A stretch of DNA of 64,000 bases from NCBI GenBank assembly GCA_922989275.2, contig OV277858.1:11222001-11286000 (forward strand). Reading direction: 5' to 3'. The position numbers were made by a program, and so were the translations under genes. This DNA is from Gari tellinella (Eukaryota; Mollusca; Bivalvia; Cardiida; Psammobiidae). The notes beneath the pieces were generated by a model. It did not search any database, was not told where the DNA came from, and saw nothing but the letters and a program-made list of their open reading frames with translations. Shown here one piece after another: positions 48,311 to 60,399 of the stretch (position 1 is the stretch's first letter; each line of letters starts with the position of its first letter).

Positions 48311-51300
48311 GATATTGGTTATCGCGACTTCGGTTGTGAATGATGTTTTTGAGGAAGTTACTGTGACATATTGTGGACATTGATTTGTGGTAATTGTCAC
48401 AGCAGTTAAACATCCTCGACACAGTTAAGAACGTAAAGAGGACATGACTGAAGAACAACAGTAAGATACGGAGCGTGTTAAAAACAACACTTAAACCATC
48501 TTTTAAAACTCAAACACAATACAAACAAGAAGAGCAGCAAAACAGACTGACGCCTAAGCAACCATACGAAAATCAGCCATAAGTTAGTATTGAAATGTTT
48601 CACGTGAAGTTTCTAAAAACACTTAAACTGCATCAAAGCACACATTATTGTTGTCATGAAGTTTCATAACTGTCAGTTCCGAGATTACTTACAAACTGTA
48701 GAAAAGTGCTATTGAATAATATTTTAATGCCTTTACGCTGCATTTTAGCAATTGCAGTTTTACTTAATCGATTGAGAATAGGATTTATTTTAATAGTAGT
48801 CATTCTGATGAGTGTGATCACACTTTTGAAACATTGTGATTGTTGTTATTGTTGTTAATATTTATAAAAGTTTCATACAGCAATGGCATATTTTCAAATG
48901 TGTTTTGATAACATAGCAATAAGTAACCATTCAATTATTTTTAAATCGCATGTACGTTTAACCCTCATCCGGACCTTTGGGATCCATTGGACCCCAGCGG
49001 CTTTATTTTTGCTTGAAAAAAGTATTCAGCCTAATGACGCTTATGACGTTTTTAGACATTATTCCTACGACTGTTTTTGACACTTTTAGTGAAATACGTA
49101 CTAAATAGGTCAATTCGCATAGATATTTTTTCAAAACACGGTTGGGGTCAAGCCGGACCCCAGAATTCTAAAGGTTAGTAAAATGTGTTTCAGGCCATTT
49201 TAAAACCGTTTATTGTTGTTTACAACTCTAATAATAGCATTTATTGAATACTAGATAACCCCGATAATACTGTGCCTCAATTGCACATATAAATATGTCT
49301 TTCACGATCTTGTGATTGAGTTATTTCCCTTGGATATTATAACCCCGGACGCCAACCGCGAGTCCAAGGGATTCATACTGTATGGAACGAATACAATTCT
49401 ATCTGACCTAAAATTATACAAATGATTTCAAGATTCAAATAAGTGTACTGTATCATGTTTGGTTCTGGTCCTTTCTGGAAGTTTCAATAGCTGTCATGGG
49501 CCAATAGTGTTGACCTTGAACTTTGACCTAGACCCTATTGTAAGTTGGCCAACGAGGTCTGGTTGGTCGGTATTTAAGGCGTCTATTTCATTGCTTCATT
49601 GCCATTTTACAATATATCAGATTAAACTATATAGCTACAGGGGAAGAAAGAGACATACAACAGACACACATTCTCCCATTTGGATGTTTGGCAAACGCTT
49701 GTTCAGCAGTGGATTAACCTACACTTTCTTGTTATTTCGATCATGAATAAAACTTAATTTAATAGATGATGATCGCAGAGAACCTCAAATCATAGTTCAT
49801 TACAGTGATACAAACATCTGGTGTAAACCATTGACCCAAACGGACGGTGGTTACACCTGTAACTGCGTCTACGACCCTATCAAGCAGCTCATCAGACATG
49901 TGGTGATGTAACGCAGACATGGTTAAGAGAACGTACTCAAGACATGGTGATAAGCTATTGATATTCAAAACTCTTATATCATCACCATTTGAAGTTATGT
50001 GTGTATTACTTTTATTACATATGTTTACCATACATAGTTTTATCACATATATTTGACATACCACAGAGTCAGTGTCAGCATCATGAACCCTGCACGGAGC
50101 TAAGACATGCACGGTGACAGGTCAAATAAATTGGACAACTATTGCCAGAAAGTAATTGGAAGCAGAAACAAAGCCTGGGAAGCTGTTTGGGTTACGTATG
50201 TTCCATTAATAAGGTTTTTAAATCAGTCGTGGTTAATAGTTGTATAGTAACCCATGTTTATATGCATAAATATTATTTTGGGTCCACTGGAACCCAACCA
50301 TATTTTTGTTATTTTCTTCTAAATGTTTACATAGTTCAGTAAAATATACACCATTAAGGGTGTATCAATGTCATAAGCCAATTTTTAAAAGTATCAAACT
50401 TTGTTTCTAACATTGTTTATTTTGAAGAGCTGTTTATGATGAATGAAAAAATGAAAAAAAATATATATGGTGGTGTCCTTGTTTTTGAGTTACAGGGATT
50501 TGAAAGATATATCGATTTCCGCCAAAACGTTATGGGGTTTACATTAACGTCGTCGTAAATGTAGTCATATTGCGTCGCGTTACATACCGAGCTTGTGGAC
50601 GAACAGTTCGTCGTGTTAGTCTTACAACGTTCAATCACACATGAGGGTTGTTTTGAGAAAATCAACTTTAAAGTTTTGGACTCATTAAACAGCATAATTC
50701 TGATGGATTTTGAAGATGTTTTCGACTTTACCCGATAAATCATGATTGCAAAGAGTTTCAATTAAAGATTGATGAGTATTGTAAGCATATTATTTTAGAT
50801 CTGATTTACGTTTGTGAACGAAGTATATGGATTTTATAACAAGTGTTAAGGCTGATTTGATCAGCATTTACTGAACTTTCGTATATATAAACCTTTTTAA
50901 AAACTGCTCACTATTTTATCTGGTATGTTCATTAATATACACGATTGCTGAATGTTATAATTTTAAGTGTTGATGTTAACTGTGTGATAATATTTTTACA
51001 GGTTGGTGTACGTCTTTTGATATAAAATGTTTGATTTGGCATGCTAGATTTTTGGACTGGGCATGTAAAACGTAAATGAATAATCCAAATAATATAATGG
51101 CTAAATGCCGCTGTGAACAAACCGATGTTTAACACTGTTGTACATCTGAACGAGGTTGGTTTCACTAAAGCTGTATATGGTCCACAATGGTTTTACAAAA
51201 TAAACGACTCAAACTATTATCGGTTCAAGTATGTACGGCAAATTACAACTTAATTCAGGATAAACGTTGTGTGGAAGATTCTTACACAGCATGTTCAGAT

Positions 51301-51413
51301 AACTGTTTCTAGTCCAACGTCCTTTAGCATGCAAACAAACCTTATAGTACGACATTTAATGTTCATCAATACTCTCCAATAGTCAATCATTGCACCCCCA
51401 TGATTATTAAATT
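48311..51413 (+). repeat. 3103-bp tandem duplication, unit 2
   Basis: This is a near-identical repeat of unit 1. The right junction reads TTAAATTGACATTGG where the internal junction reads TTAAATTGATATTGG, marking the end of the duplicated tract within a few bases of 51413. Confidence 0.9.
50565..50738 (+). pseudogene. Conserved coding remnant, duplicate
   Basis: This is the tandem copy of the remnant at 47462-47635, identical where compared. It is present only because the whole unit was duplicated. Confidence 0.4.
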
Positions 51414-51414
51414 G

Positions 51415-51690
51415 ACATTGGTACGGAATAATTATTTACGAATCGGAATAACACACGCATAACTGTTCTTATCAATTGAAACACATGACTTTTAGCGCAT
51501 ATAAAAATAAGAGTTAGCTGCTTAGACGTAAGTTGCGTTGTTTGATATATTAAGAATAGGAAAGGTTGGTTTATTGAAGAAAAAATAATTTTGAACACCT
51601 TGCTGTTGCTTGTGTACTCATTTTGACGCAATTTTGGCATTCCTGTTCGCCTAGGCCCATTTTCTCTTAGACCATTTGTGTAGATGGCCA
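51415..51690 (+). repeat. Dispersed repeat shared with 61150-61400
   Basis: Both sites contain GGAATAACACACG-like or GAAATAACACAAG sequence, then GAGTTAG, GTAAG and GTTGGTTTATTGA at similar spacing. The repeat is diverged and its ends are not resolved. Confidence 0.5.
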
Positions 51691-53824
51691 ACGATCATTC
51701 AAACATGTCGTTTCTGAGTAAAATGTAATGTTTGGAGGCCATCGATGGGCATCGATACGGTACTTGAGCACGCTACACGTTTGTCACATATTTATATACT
51801 GTTACCTCACGTATTTAGGGAGATCAATACGCACAATCACACTTATTTTATTTTCTGGTATTTATTTTCATACACACAATTATCGTTTTAATATACGGAC
51901 ATTGTACTGAAGCAATACACTTCATTTAACATTTATTTCGAAGACAGGACGTTATGTATGTATTACCAAACATAGTAACAAATAGACAAAGAGAAGGCTG
52001 GGATAGAAATGACAATATTCGTGTTATATCTATGTCGTACATTACTCCAATTAATATTTCTTATAGGATTATTAGCGAAAATATTGAATCCACGTGTTAA
52101 CGTAATTTTTTTTTCTAAACAGTTTTGAAAGTAATATCATTCGCTACGGTTACTAACAAGTTACTGCTTATTTCGATGATACAAATTAAAGCACAACGTG
52201 TATGAATTTTAGTTCAAATGTAGGCTGGAATAGTTAAAATAAGTTATATAGATGCATATGATTTAACTATTTTAATTGTTAGTTCAAGTGTGCAAAATCC
52301 TAACAGTAAATATGAAAACTGTTGCAAGCTACAAACCTAAAGCAGTGGACAATTCAACAACCAATTTATAGTGACTCTGTATCGACGTATGTTATCTCTG
52401 TACATCAATGGTTATACGGGGAAGCAAACTTGTAAGGTTTATTTCTCATTGTCCTGTGACATGTCTTGCTGATAAATAGGCTGATAAGTTGAATGGATAT
52501 ACACTGTTGTAAATGTCAAAGGCCGAAGTAATTTGCTATACAAATATATTCATTGTGTGCTACCTTGATGCCGTTATGTATGCTCCAATACTGAAATGTT
52601 AGTTTTCAAACTATTCACAAGTTTTACTTATTTGATATTGGGTTTTCAGTTTAAAAAACGCCACAAAAGTAAGTGTTACAGCATACCATTGGACATTTTT
52701 AACATAATGTTAAAGACTACAAAGTACCATCGTAAACATTTTGTCAAAAGCGCCCGAAACAATCGTACGAGAATAGAGACTGACTACTTGTTGGGAAATT
52801 TGGTATACAACACAATATGGAGGAGAACACAGATGATATAAAGTGTGTGTTTTTAAACGTGTTGTGTTGAAATAAAACTAGAATACGGCCTCTGTATAGC
52901 AATTTGTGAAGACGTTAAATGTTTGTTACCTCCGTAACGTTTCGGATACCATTAACCTTTAGTATTAAAAGGTGCTTAAAGCTATAGTCTACAACTTTCA
53001 TACTTGCAAAGAGTTCTATGTATATTTTGTAAACAAATAGAGTTTTATATACCGTTGGAGAGCTGTTTTCAAATGCTATCTCCTGGTGCAAATCATATGT
53101 TTAACCGAGCTTTCTATTTGAAGTTATCGCCAGTATTACAATGTTCTATCTCCATGTTCAACGTTATGTTTAGTCTTTCAATGATCTATGTCCAATTTAT
53201 CCAGTCATTGTGTTCCAATTGGATCACGTGACAGAACTTTCTAAAATGGCTGCGAACTTCATGGTTATTGGCGTACAGTTTAATAGGCGAACTGCCCATG
53301 TATCTTTAACTACATGTGTAGGTCAAAGTAAAGTGATTAATTTAAAGCAGATAGCTGTTTAAAACAATATGAAAGCAAAACTGAATACCCCTTTAAAGAA
53401 GTCCCACCAAGCAAAGTCGTACAAGGGAGACTTTATAAACCGAGGTCGCATGTACGGATGTTAAAAACAACAACAAACCAAACCCCACTATTAAGAAGTA
53501 TTCCGTTTAGTCTGCTTGTAAGCGATCTGTATTTCTTGGCCGAGGGGATAATTTCATCAAAATAAGCAAAAATATCCCGTATGGGGAGTATTTAGAATGG
53601 ACATAGAACATTGTAATAATGTAATTGTTCATGCAATTGTCTAAAAAATGTATTGTTAATAATGTTCTATCTCCACAAAATGGACATAGAACATTTTAAC
53701 GATGAGAGAAATAGAAGATAGAGTTTGAGAAAGTATCTATCTCAAACCGAAAGTAAGTTATCTCAAAAACCATGCTTACAATCCTCATAATACTTTAACT
53801 GGAACCCGTTGCATTCACAATTCA
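51691..53824. other. No gene seen; repeat segments
   Basis: 52310-52500 is the inverted partner of 19640-19855. GTTCTATCTCC and its complement recur between 53125 and 53710, giving weak inverted structure. The open frames at 52596-52841 and 53004-53231 have no recognisable features. Confidence 0.35.
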
Positions 53825-54016
53825 TCAGGTTAAGTATAAAGACTTTTCAAAATCCATCAAAACTATGCTGTTTAATTGGTCCAACACTTTAAAGTCGATT
53901 TTCTCAAAACCACCCTCATATAAGATAGAACGTTGTAAGACGGCGAAATGTTGTGGTTTTTGGTAGAATTGACCCTCAGTATACGTGTTTGTTATAAGCT
54001 TATTCAATATGGCCAT
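53825..54016 (-). pseudogene. Reversed relative of the 47462 coding remnant
   Basis: The frame includes FYQKPQHFAVLQRS and GGFEKIDFKVLDQLNSIVLM. It starts at MAILNKL on the minus strand. It is slightly longer upstream than the 47462 copy and ends differently (EKSLYLT). No domain was recognised. Confidence 0.4.
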
Positions 54017-54169
54017 GTACCCTTAGTCCATGCTTATATTTCATTTCGATAAGCATGAAAACACCAAAAGGGCAACATAATAGCGAAGGCATCGACGAGA
54101 TGTTGACTTGAATTATTGCTCTATATAAGTCAGCTATAGAGCTGTTTTTTTAAGGAAAACAATCAATAT

Positions 54170-54750
54170 GAGAGTCCACCAGTCTTGGATCCTGACCAGA
54201 TGCCGCGTTACACGGCGTCCGAGCGGGATCCAAACTGTCTACAAAAGTCGAATCTTCACGCGTTTGTCAGTGTACGAGTTAATCTGTAATAACTATACAC
54301 ATGAAAGGTACATATATAACTCTGATCCGAATCTACCCTGTCTGTATAGAAAAATGTACTTTATACAGTTACCCTGCAGTGCTGATTAATAATTAGTGCA
54401 GACCTTGACCAGAGGATCCATTTAGGAGCTATCTGATCTTGATCTGCACAGTATGTTTGGTAACACTATTCGAAAAGGAAATGTAAACTATTCATAGTTA
54501 CACTGTAATGCAAAATGACAGACAGCCTGGAAACAGATCTGGTGACTCGCTTACGAGTCATCTGATCCGGAGGTACACTGGCTGTATAGGAAAAGTGTAC
54601 TCGTCGACACAGTTACCTTATTGTATAGTAAATAGTGCAGACCCTGACCAGAGGTTTTGGTTGTGAGCCCTCTGATCTTGGCCTGCACAGTTTGCAAAGT
54701 TTGTATGGTTACGATATCCGCATAGGAAACATAACCTGTTCATAGTTGCA
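54170..54750 (+). repeat. Cluster of GATCAG hairpins
   Basis: Four hairpin units lie near 54170, 54395, 54525 and 54632. The best arms are AGTGCAGACCCTGACCAGAG and CTCTGATCTTGGCCTGCAC. Spacers contain ATAGGAAA...GTAAAC and AGTTACACTGTAATGCAA segments like those at 24050 and 37450, so the unit is larger than the hairpin. Confidence 0.75.
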
Positions 54751-55120
54751 CTGTAATGCAAGTTAACCTCTTTTTCGATCCAACTGTTCGAAGTGGTTCA
54801 CCTCTGTTTTACTTGTACAATATATATGTGCCTAGTTGATGCATGGCAAACAGGTTGTATAGTATAGCCATAGTTTCCTTTTGATGTGATAGTCATCTAA
54901 ATCTTTAGTTCGAAAATCTTTTCATTTCTCTCTGGTATAAACGCTTACAAGTCAAAATTCTACATTTAAAAGTTTACACTTTGCAACTACTTTTCGATGC
55001 ATCGCACTATTGAGATCAATACATATTACTGTTCCACCATCGACATGACCATAATTATATGTTTGTAGCAACTGTGTACTGATAAGCCGATGGCTTTTGT
55101 ACTGAATAAAGTATCATATA
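54751..55120 (+). repeat. Dispersed repeat shared with 24400-24818
   Basis: The end AGCCGATGGCTTTTGTACTG corresponds to 24784-24803. Additional matching blocks occur at 54840-54880 and 54975-55050. Confidence 0.55.
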
Positions 55121-55254
55121 ACAGGTCTTACTTTTTTGTTTATGTATGGAAGGTATAAATATGGTCTCGAGTGATTGCCTTTTAACTCAGCTAGGGACGA
55201 TAACACTCGTCATCTATAAAATATTGATATTATAGGAACACATTTGTCACATGC

Positions 55255-55430
55255 AAACAGTGTATACTCGGATCAGATGACGACTAAAGGAGCCATCAAA
55301 CCAGGCTTCGCACTGTTTGTCTTTTTCAGCGCAGCCTGCGATTAGTACATTTGACACATACAGATAGTGAATACCCGATTCAGTGGGTTTCTAAAGGAAC
55401 AATTTGACCAGGGTCTGCACAGTCTGCCGT
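55255..55430 (+). repeat. Two diverged GATCAG hairpins
   Basis: Units near 55255 (AACAGTGTATACTCGGATCA to GCACTGTTTG) and 55365 (GACCAGGGTCTGCACAGTC) are spaced about 110 bases apart. Both arms are recognisable but diverged. Confidence 0.65.
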
Positions 55431-55691
55431 ATGGAAAACAACAAAAAATGATTATAACTAGACTGGACGAGATTCGAAATTGAGATAATCCTCTATTATG
55501 TTACAATTGTGAATAATTAACAGATGTATTTTTCATGCTTGTATTTCTATAAAACTAAAGGGCAAATTATTTGGTATCGAAGCATCGAGTAGTTCACTAT
55601 AGTCTGTATAAATTATACACATAGATGCTTTTTATAGCAGACCATACTATTTTTTATTTTGTCTGGAGTGCATTATTTCTCTCCGCTTATC

Positions 55692-55940
55692 AAATAAATA
55701 CGAAATACTCAAGCAGGAAACGCAACACAAATAATACACCCACCTCTCAAGCAGAACACACACACAGCCATACCATAACAAACACACACACACACACACA
55801 CGCACAATCCCATTCCATCATCTTCAAACTACATAGAAAACAACACGCGAGACAAACATAAAGCAAAGTGAATATAGGAGCCTGCCTTGGTACGGTCAGC
55901 AGCAATCAATAATAATTATAAATTAACCATTAACCATTAT
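55692..55940 (-). mobile_element. Short terminal fragment of the RT element
   Basis: This matches the last ~245 bases of the RT tail. It ends near CCATTAACCAT, past the AATTATAAATTAA stretch. The CA tract is at 55781-55803. The open frame at 55625-55861 runs through this fragment and is not a gene. Confidence 0.75.
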
Positions 55941-55999
55941 CTGGTGACGATAACATTATGCGGTTATAAAATATTGACTTTCTAAAAGTACATTTGGCA

Positions 56000-56175
56000 A
56001 ATGCAATTAGTGTAGACCAGGATCAAAGATCTCCTAAAGGACCAATCAGAGCCGATTATGCACTGTTTGACATGTTTCAGAGTAACCTATCCAATGTACA
56101 TAGGTCACATATAGACAGTGTAGACCAATATCAGGGGTTTAAAAAGGAACAATCTGATCAGGGGTTGCACTGTAT
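56000..56175 (+). repeat. Two GATCAG hairpin units
   Basis: Units near 56005-56070 and 56107-56175 each run from AGTGTAGACC to a GCACTGT end with A-rich loops. They sit immediately beyond the RT-element fragment. Confidence 0.65.
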
Positions 56176-56617
56176 GCCATTATACATATATGACGGAAAC
56201 ATTAAATATTTATACATGGACTAGGTACACTTTGGAACAGGAATGTCCTATAAAAAGTTTAAAATATATTAATTTTCTGATGTCTTTCGGTAAAGTAGAT
56301 TAAGATGTATATATATATTAGCTACTGCCTAGTATGGCTAGATCTGGCCTATACCGACGGACAGTCGGATTTCCAGAGGTTTCGTTATAAAATGCAATTG
56401 ACCCATTACCCAATAAATACGCATTTTTACGTCTTTAATTTATTCCTCTACTGATGAACATAGTTCAAATTAATACTTTTAAAGAGGCTCGCAACCGGAT
56501 TTAGCATTAAAAATAGTAATTTGAAATATATGTCAAATGCTTATATAAATGGGTAAGATTTAGTTTAGGATAATAAGTTATGTTAAAAAATGCATTTAAA
56601 ACAAAAAAAGAAGAAGA
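56176..56617. other. No gene seen
   Basis: AT-rich sequence leading into a SINE head, with a (TA)n run near 56307-56320. Confidence 0.35.
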
Positions 56618-56709
56618 ACCCCGGTGGGAATCGAACCCGTGACCCTCCATGCGGAGACGAACATGAAAAAATAAAGAAACGCCTTTACTACCTCGGCTAC
56701 CAGCGATCT
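56618..56709 (-). repeat. tRNA-like SINE head, Ser/Leu-type
   Basis: On the minus strand GGTAGCCGAGGTAGTAAAGG resembles the A-box region of tRNA-Leu or tRNA-Ser, and ACGGGTTCGATTCCC a B box. The sequence between them is extended as in long variable-arm tRNAs. It is followed by TTCTTCTTCTTTTTTTG. Acceptor pairing is poor, so it is a tRNA-derived repeat. Confidence 0.55.
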
Positions 56710-57049
56710 CGATATATTTGGTAGTACATTAACGTACTTCAATGCTAGCGATCGATAATCCTTTATTCGGCTCGGGTTATGTATGAGCCCGTGTAGAGAA
56801 GCAACAACAACAACTACACCGTTAGCTAAAGCTGTAGAAAAACGATGGAAAAAATCTAAAAAAACTAAGATTCGGTGACGATTTTTGAAACTTTTTTTGG
56901 ATTGATCATATTTTTTTAATGTCAGAAGCCAAATAATGCCACAAATTTGCTTTTATTTGATTATTTAATTTTATGTTCATAAGTACACCATCCGGTTGCG
57001 CGTCCCTTTAAAATTAAAAATAATAAGAAGTATTTTCTATGTTTTAGAA
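56710..57049. other. No gene seen
   Basis: No feature beyond A/T-rich stretches. Confidence 0.3.
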
Positions 57050-57112
57050 ATTAAAGCAGAATACGCCTTACAGCGCATTATGCTTAACTTTCTATCTGCT
57101 TTAAGTGGGCAG
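57050..57112. repeat. Hairpin family 3 member
   Basis: Arms ATTAAAGCAGAATACGCC and GCGCATTATGCTT...CTGCTTTAA surround a TTACA centre. It is less perfect than 35864-35947. Confidence 0.6.
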
Positions 57113-57579
57113 CTATCTTGAAAACTAGAAACAGGCTAATGGATTAATTGCTGAAACATTTATATTGTACATCCTTTTATGCAGTCTGCTTGTACTAAGC
57201 GATCACTTAGTGAAATGCTGGTGCTGGCATAGAATGAAGGCAGTTTGCTCTTTATGACCAGGAGGTAATGCAGAGGGATCCTAAATGTTTTTTATGCCAT
57301 GTTTCTTTTCTGTATCGAGAAGTTTCCTGTATCTAGAGTTTCCAATTATCGTTGGTTGATGGTTGCTGTATTGAGAAGTACCCTGTATCGAGATTCTCCA
57401 ATCTCTTTTGGTTGATGGTCGCTTGGTACAATGCTAGGTATGGTGTTTAATGTAAGTTGATTCGATATGGTCACGCTACTATGAGTTCATGTTTCAATAA
57501 TCATGAAAACGCAAACTATGAACATGTAGGCTATATTATTAGCTAATTTGTGTATGTGCACGAGTGTATTTATGTATGT

Positions 57580-57730
57580 GTACATACATTTTTAGCAGAT
57601 GTATGCATGCAGGGTGTAGTTAAGTGTATACCCGTGTACATGTACACTCGTAGATGTGTGTTTATGTACGGATGTATGCATGTATAGTTATGCATGTATG
57701 CAGGTGCGTGGGTGTAGATTGATAGTATTA
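57580..57730 (+). repeat. Low-complexity ATGTATG/GTGTA region
   Basis: Alternating purine-pyrimidine sequence with many ATGTATGC, GTACATGTACAC and GTGTGT units. No coding content. Confidence 0.75.
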
Positions 57731-57844
57731 CATGTATATGTACAATGTATATATTTAGAATTCAGTACAGTGTGATTAAAAAAAAATTCTGATGGGAGTT
57801 GGCCCCTTCAATATTTTAACGTGTATTTGCACAGTAAAGTACAA

Positions 57845-58040
57845 GAGTCTGTATCAGCCACCTTGTACCAGCCACTTTGTATTTTACTCTGACGTCGCTT
57901 TCGGTTTAACGTGACGTCATTTACGTACATGTGCAAGTGCCGCGTTATTCATTGAAAGCGCTCATCGCATCGGCTATTTCCGCCAAAAACGTCTAAATAA
58001 ATCACTCTGTATCGCACTGTCAACTGGTAATGTGTATTTA
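57845..58040 (-). repeat. Dispersed repeat, inverted partner of 20523-20885
   Basis: The reverse complement of the 20523-20885 repeat. Shared blocks include TATCAGCCACCTTGTA, GACGTCGCTTTCGG and GGCTATTTCCGCCAAAAACG. It is shorter than its partner by an internal segment. Confidence 0.6.
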
Positions 58041-58089
58041 TCAAACTAATAATTTAACGACTATGCAGAAACAAGGCATAATTACCCTT

Positions 58090-58580
58090 CTGCCAAAAAA
58101 AAGACAAAGATTTAACATCATTAGGTAATTGGAGACCAATTAATTAACTTAATACTGACTACAAAATGGCGACGAAAATCATAAGCAAAAAAGATGAGAA
58201 AGGTTTTACATCATGTAATTAAAAATAATCAAACATGATTTTTAAAAGGGAGGTATATTGAAGAGAACATAAGAACAATTTTTGAAGTAATAGATAATCT
58301 AAATGATGAAGACAAATCAGGGCTTATATTTTTCGCAGATTTTGAAAAGTCATTTGGTAGCATAGATCATAACTTTATGTTTAAAACTCTGGCACATTTT
58401 AACTTTGGCGACTCTGTTAAAAACTGGATTAGAGTGTTCTACCATGATACGCAAAGCTGTGTTGTTAATAATGGATATATGTCAGATTTTTTTTACATAA
58501 AAAGAGGAGTTAGACAAGGAATACCCGCTATCATCGTACTTATTTATACTGGCTATATAAGTTTTATATATGTTTGTAAT
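58090..58580 (+). pseudogene. LINE reverse-transcriptase fragment (L1-like)
   Basis: The conceptual frame shows KDLTSLGNWRPI, then with shifts LKGRYIEENIRTIFEV, GLIFFADFEKSFGSIDHNFM and VRQGIPA near 58520. NWRPI, GRYIxENIR, FADFEKSFGSID (the first catalytic Asp) and RGVRQG are the usual order in LINE reverse transcriptases, most like L1/Tx1 relatives. There are stops before 58200 and the frame ends at 58584-58586 before any YADD box. The open piece 58377-58586 is part of this relic. Confidence 0.7.
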
Positions 58581-58729
58581 AGCTGATAATAATAATATGT
58601 ATTTAGGCTTTGCCTATAGACTGAACAAAAGCAAAATTGTACTAATAAGTAAAAATTCTTGTTTCTTGATTTTGCCAATATTGTGGTACTTTTACCAGGA
58701 GTTTTAATAGATTGTCATCTAAGACATGA

Positions 58730-58925
58730 CATTGGACCTGCTTTTTGACCCCATACGACCCATATTCAAAGTAAAGCTATAACTCTTCAAGATGAATATC
58801 CTGAGCAAATATGATCTTGATAGGGATAATGTATGGCCGCTAGAGTGTACCAAACCAAAGGTTGATGGACAACAGACATCTACTGATCACTATAGCTCAC
58901 TTGAAATGTCTCGGGTGAACTAATA
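58730..58925 (+). repeat. Interspersed repeat ending AGCTCAC...GTGAACT
   Basis: The block from GACCTGCTTTTTGACCCCAT through GGCCGCTAGAGTGTACCAA to the small hairpin AGCTCACTTGAAATGTC, then CGGGTGAACT, resembles an interspersed repeat I associate with bivalve genomes. That association is from memory. No second copy is seen in this window. Confidence 0.45.
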
Positions 58926-59228
58926 AAGATAGGATGACGAACAAGAATGGTGTCACAGAAAGTGACAAATGCCCCCGACGGCCGAGGCTTTTTTTACTGC
59001 AATGTATTCGTTTGGCTTTACAAATAAAATCATACAGCAGGCTATAATTGTACTCCTTGTTGTTGTTGTGTTGCAATAAATAAAGAAAAACGCTTGTTCT
59101 AGCAATACATCATCCTGACAATTTCATTTATACATAATTACAGCTTTTAGAGACTATATTAAAATCATTTGTCACAAATTACAACAGCATAGTTTTTCTT
59201 TTAAATAATTAACATAGATACAGGGCTC

Positions 59229-59380
59229 CGCATAATTGGAATACTTCAAGAACTTAAATAATTATGTCTGCATTAAACCATATGACGTGACTACTCCTTA
59301 GAATTGGTTCAAAGAGACAATTTTAATGATTAGTTAAAATACACCATAGGATTTGGTGCTGACATGGAATTTTATCCATT
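59229..59380 (+). repeat. Repeat pair with 60073-60220
   Basis: GGGCTCCGCATAA, AGAGACAATTTTAATG and TTGGTGCTGACAT recur about 845 bases downstream in the same order. A trace is also at 21515-21565. Confidence 0.55.
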
Positions 59381-60072
59381 TTAACTTATCCAACTCTCTA
59401 ATTAGTTCATATATTTATTACTACAATTCAGCACATAATTATGTTGTTCTCTCTTGAAATAAATACAGTTTTAATTTGCATCACATTTTCTGACTATCTG
59501 TATGAAAGTCCATCTTGGATAGGAAACTGCTTAATGTCATGGTTGATGCTTGTCCTACATTGTTTACCACTTCAGTCTGGGAAACAGTCCAAACATTTCA
59601 CTTGTTAAGAAACACCATAAAGGCTATGCTGAATCTGTAATAGATAGCACATAAATAATTTATTGTTATGTATAAGGCACTATACAGCCATCAAACATCT
59701 CATGACTTTTTTGTTGTTTATTTCTTTTATATTTTTTGTACGACTTAACAGATTGACCAAACAGCAGGTTTTATTCCGCACAGTGACACTAGTGGTCTCT
59801 AACAATTTCCTGCTTTAGCATTTAGTTACTTGTGCAAAAGAAGGAGGTTATGTTGAAGGTTCTTAAACTATTCTTTATAAAGCGAAAGCTGAAATTTGGA
59901 AGATATGTTAGGTATTATTTGGCTTTATGGAAACATGTGAATAAGGCATGGTCTTGGCTAATTTGTACTTTCCCATGATTTTTTCAGCATGCCTGGTATT
60001 TGTATTTAATCAATGGAGCTAAAGTCCCAAATCAGAACGATAATAAATTAATGTGACATAGTTCTACTCATA
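59381..60072. other. No gene seen
   Basis: No open frame above 60 codons in either strand and no recognised repeat. Confidence 0.4.
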
Positions 60073-60220
60073 CAGGGCTACAGATAACTGAATTTTTTTT
60101 TTATTTATGCTTACATTAAACCCAGTGGTGTCACTACTTATTAGACTCCTGTTTTAGAGACAACTCTAATGAATGGTAACACCATAGGCGTTGGTGCTGA
60201 CATAAAGAAAAGCTGTATTT
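60073..60220 (+). repeat. Repeat pair with 59229-59380
   Basis: This is the diverged second member, containing AGAGACAACTCTAATGAATG and GTTGGTGCTGACATA. Confidence 0.55.
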
Positions 60221-60399
60221 GGTCTGATTACTGATACCTATACTGTAAGTGTCAGAACTGTACACATTACTGGCTTATTTTTCAATCTAAAGCCCCACGC
60301 ACATTGCCTTAAACTTGTCTTTTCAATGTTTTCTTTCAAATATTTACTATATACTGTACTTTGTAGGCTCTTTAAATTATAACATTATATACGAAAATA

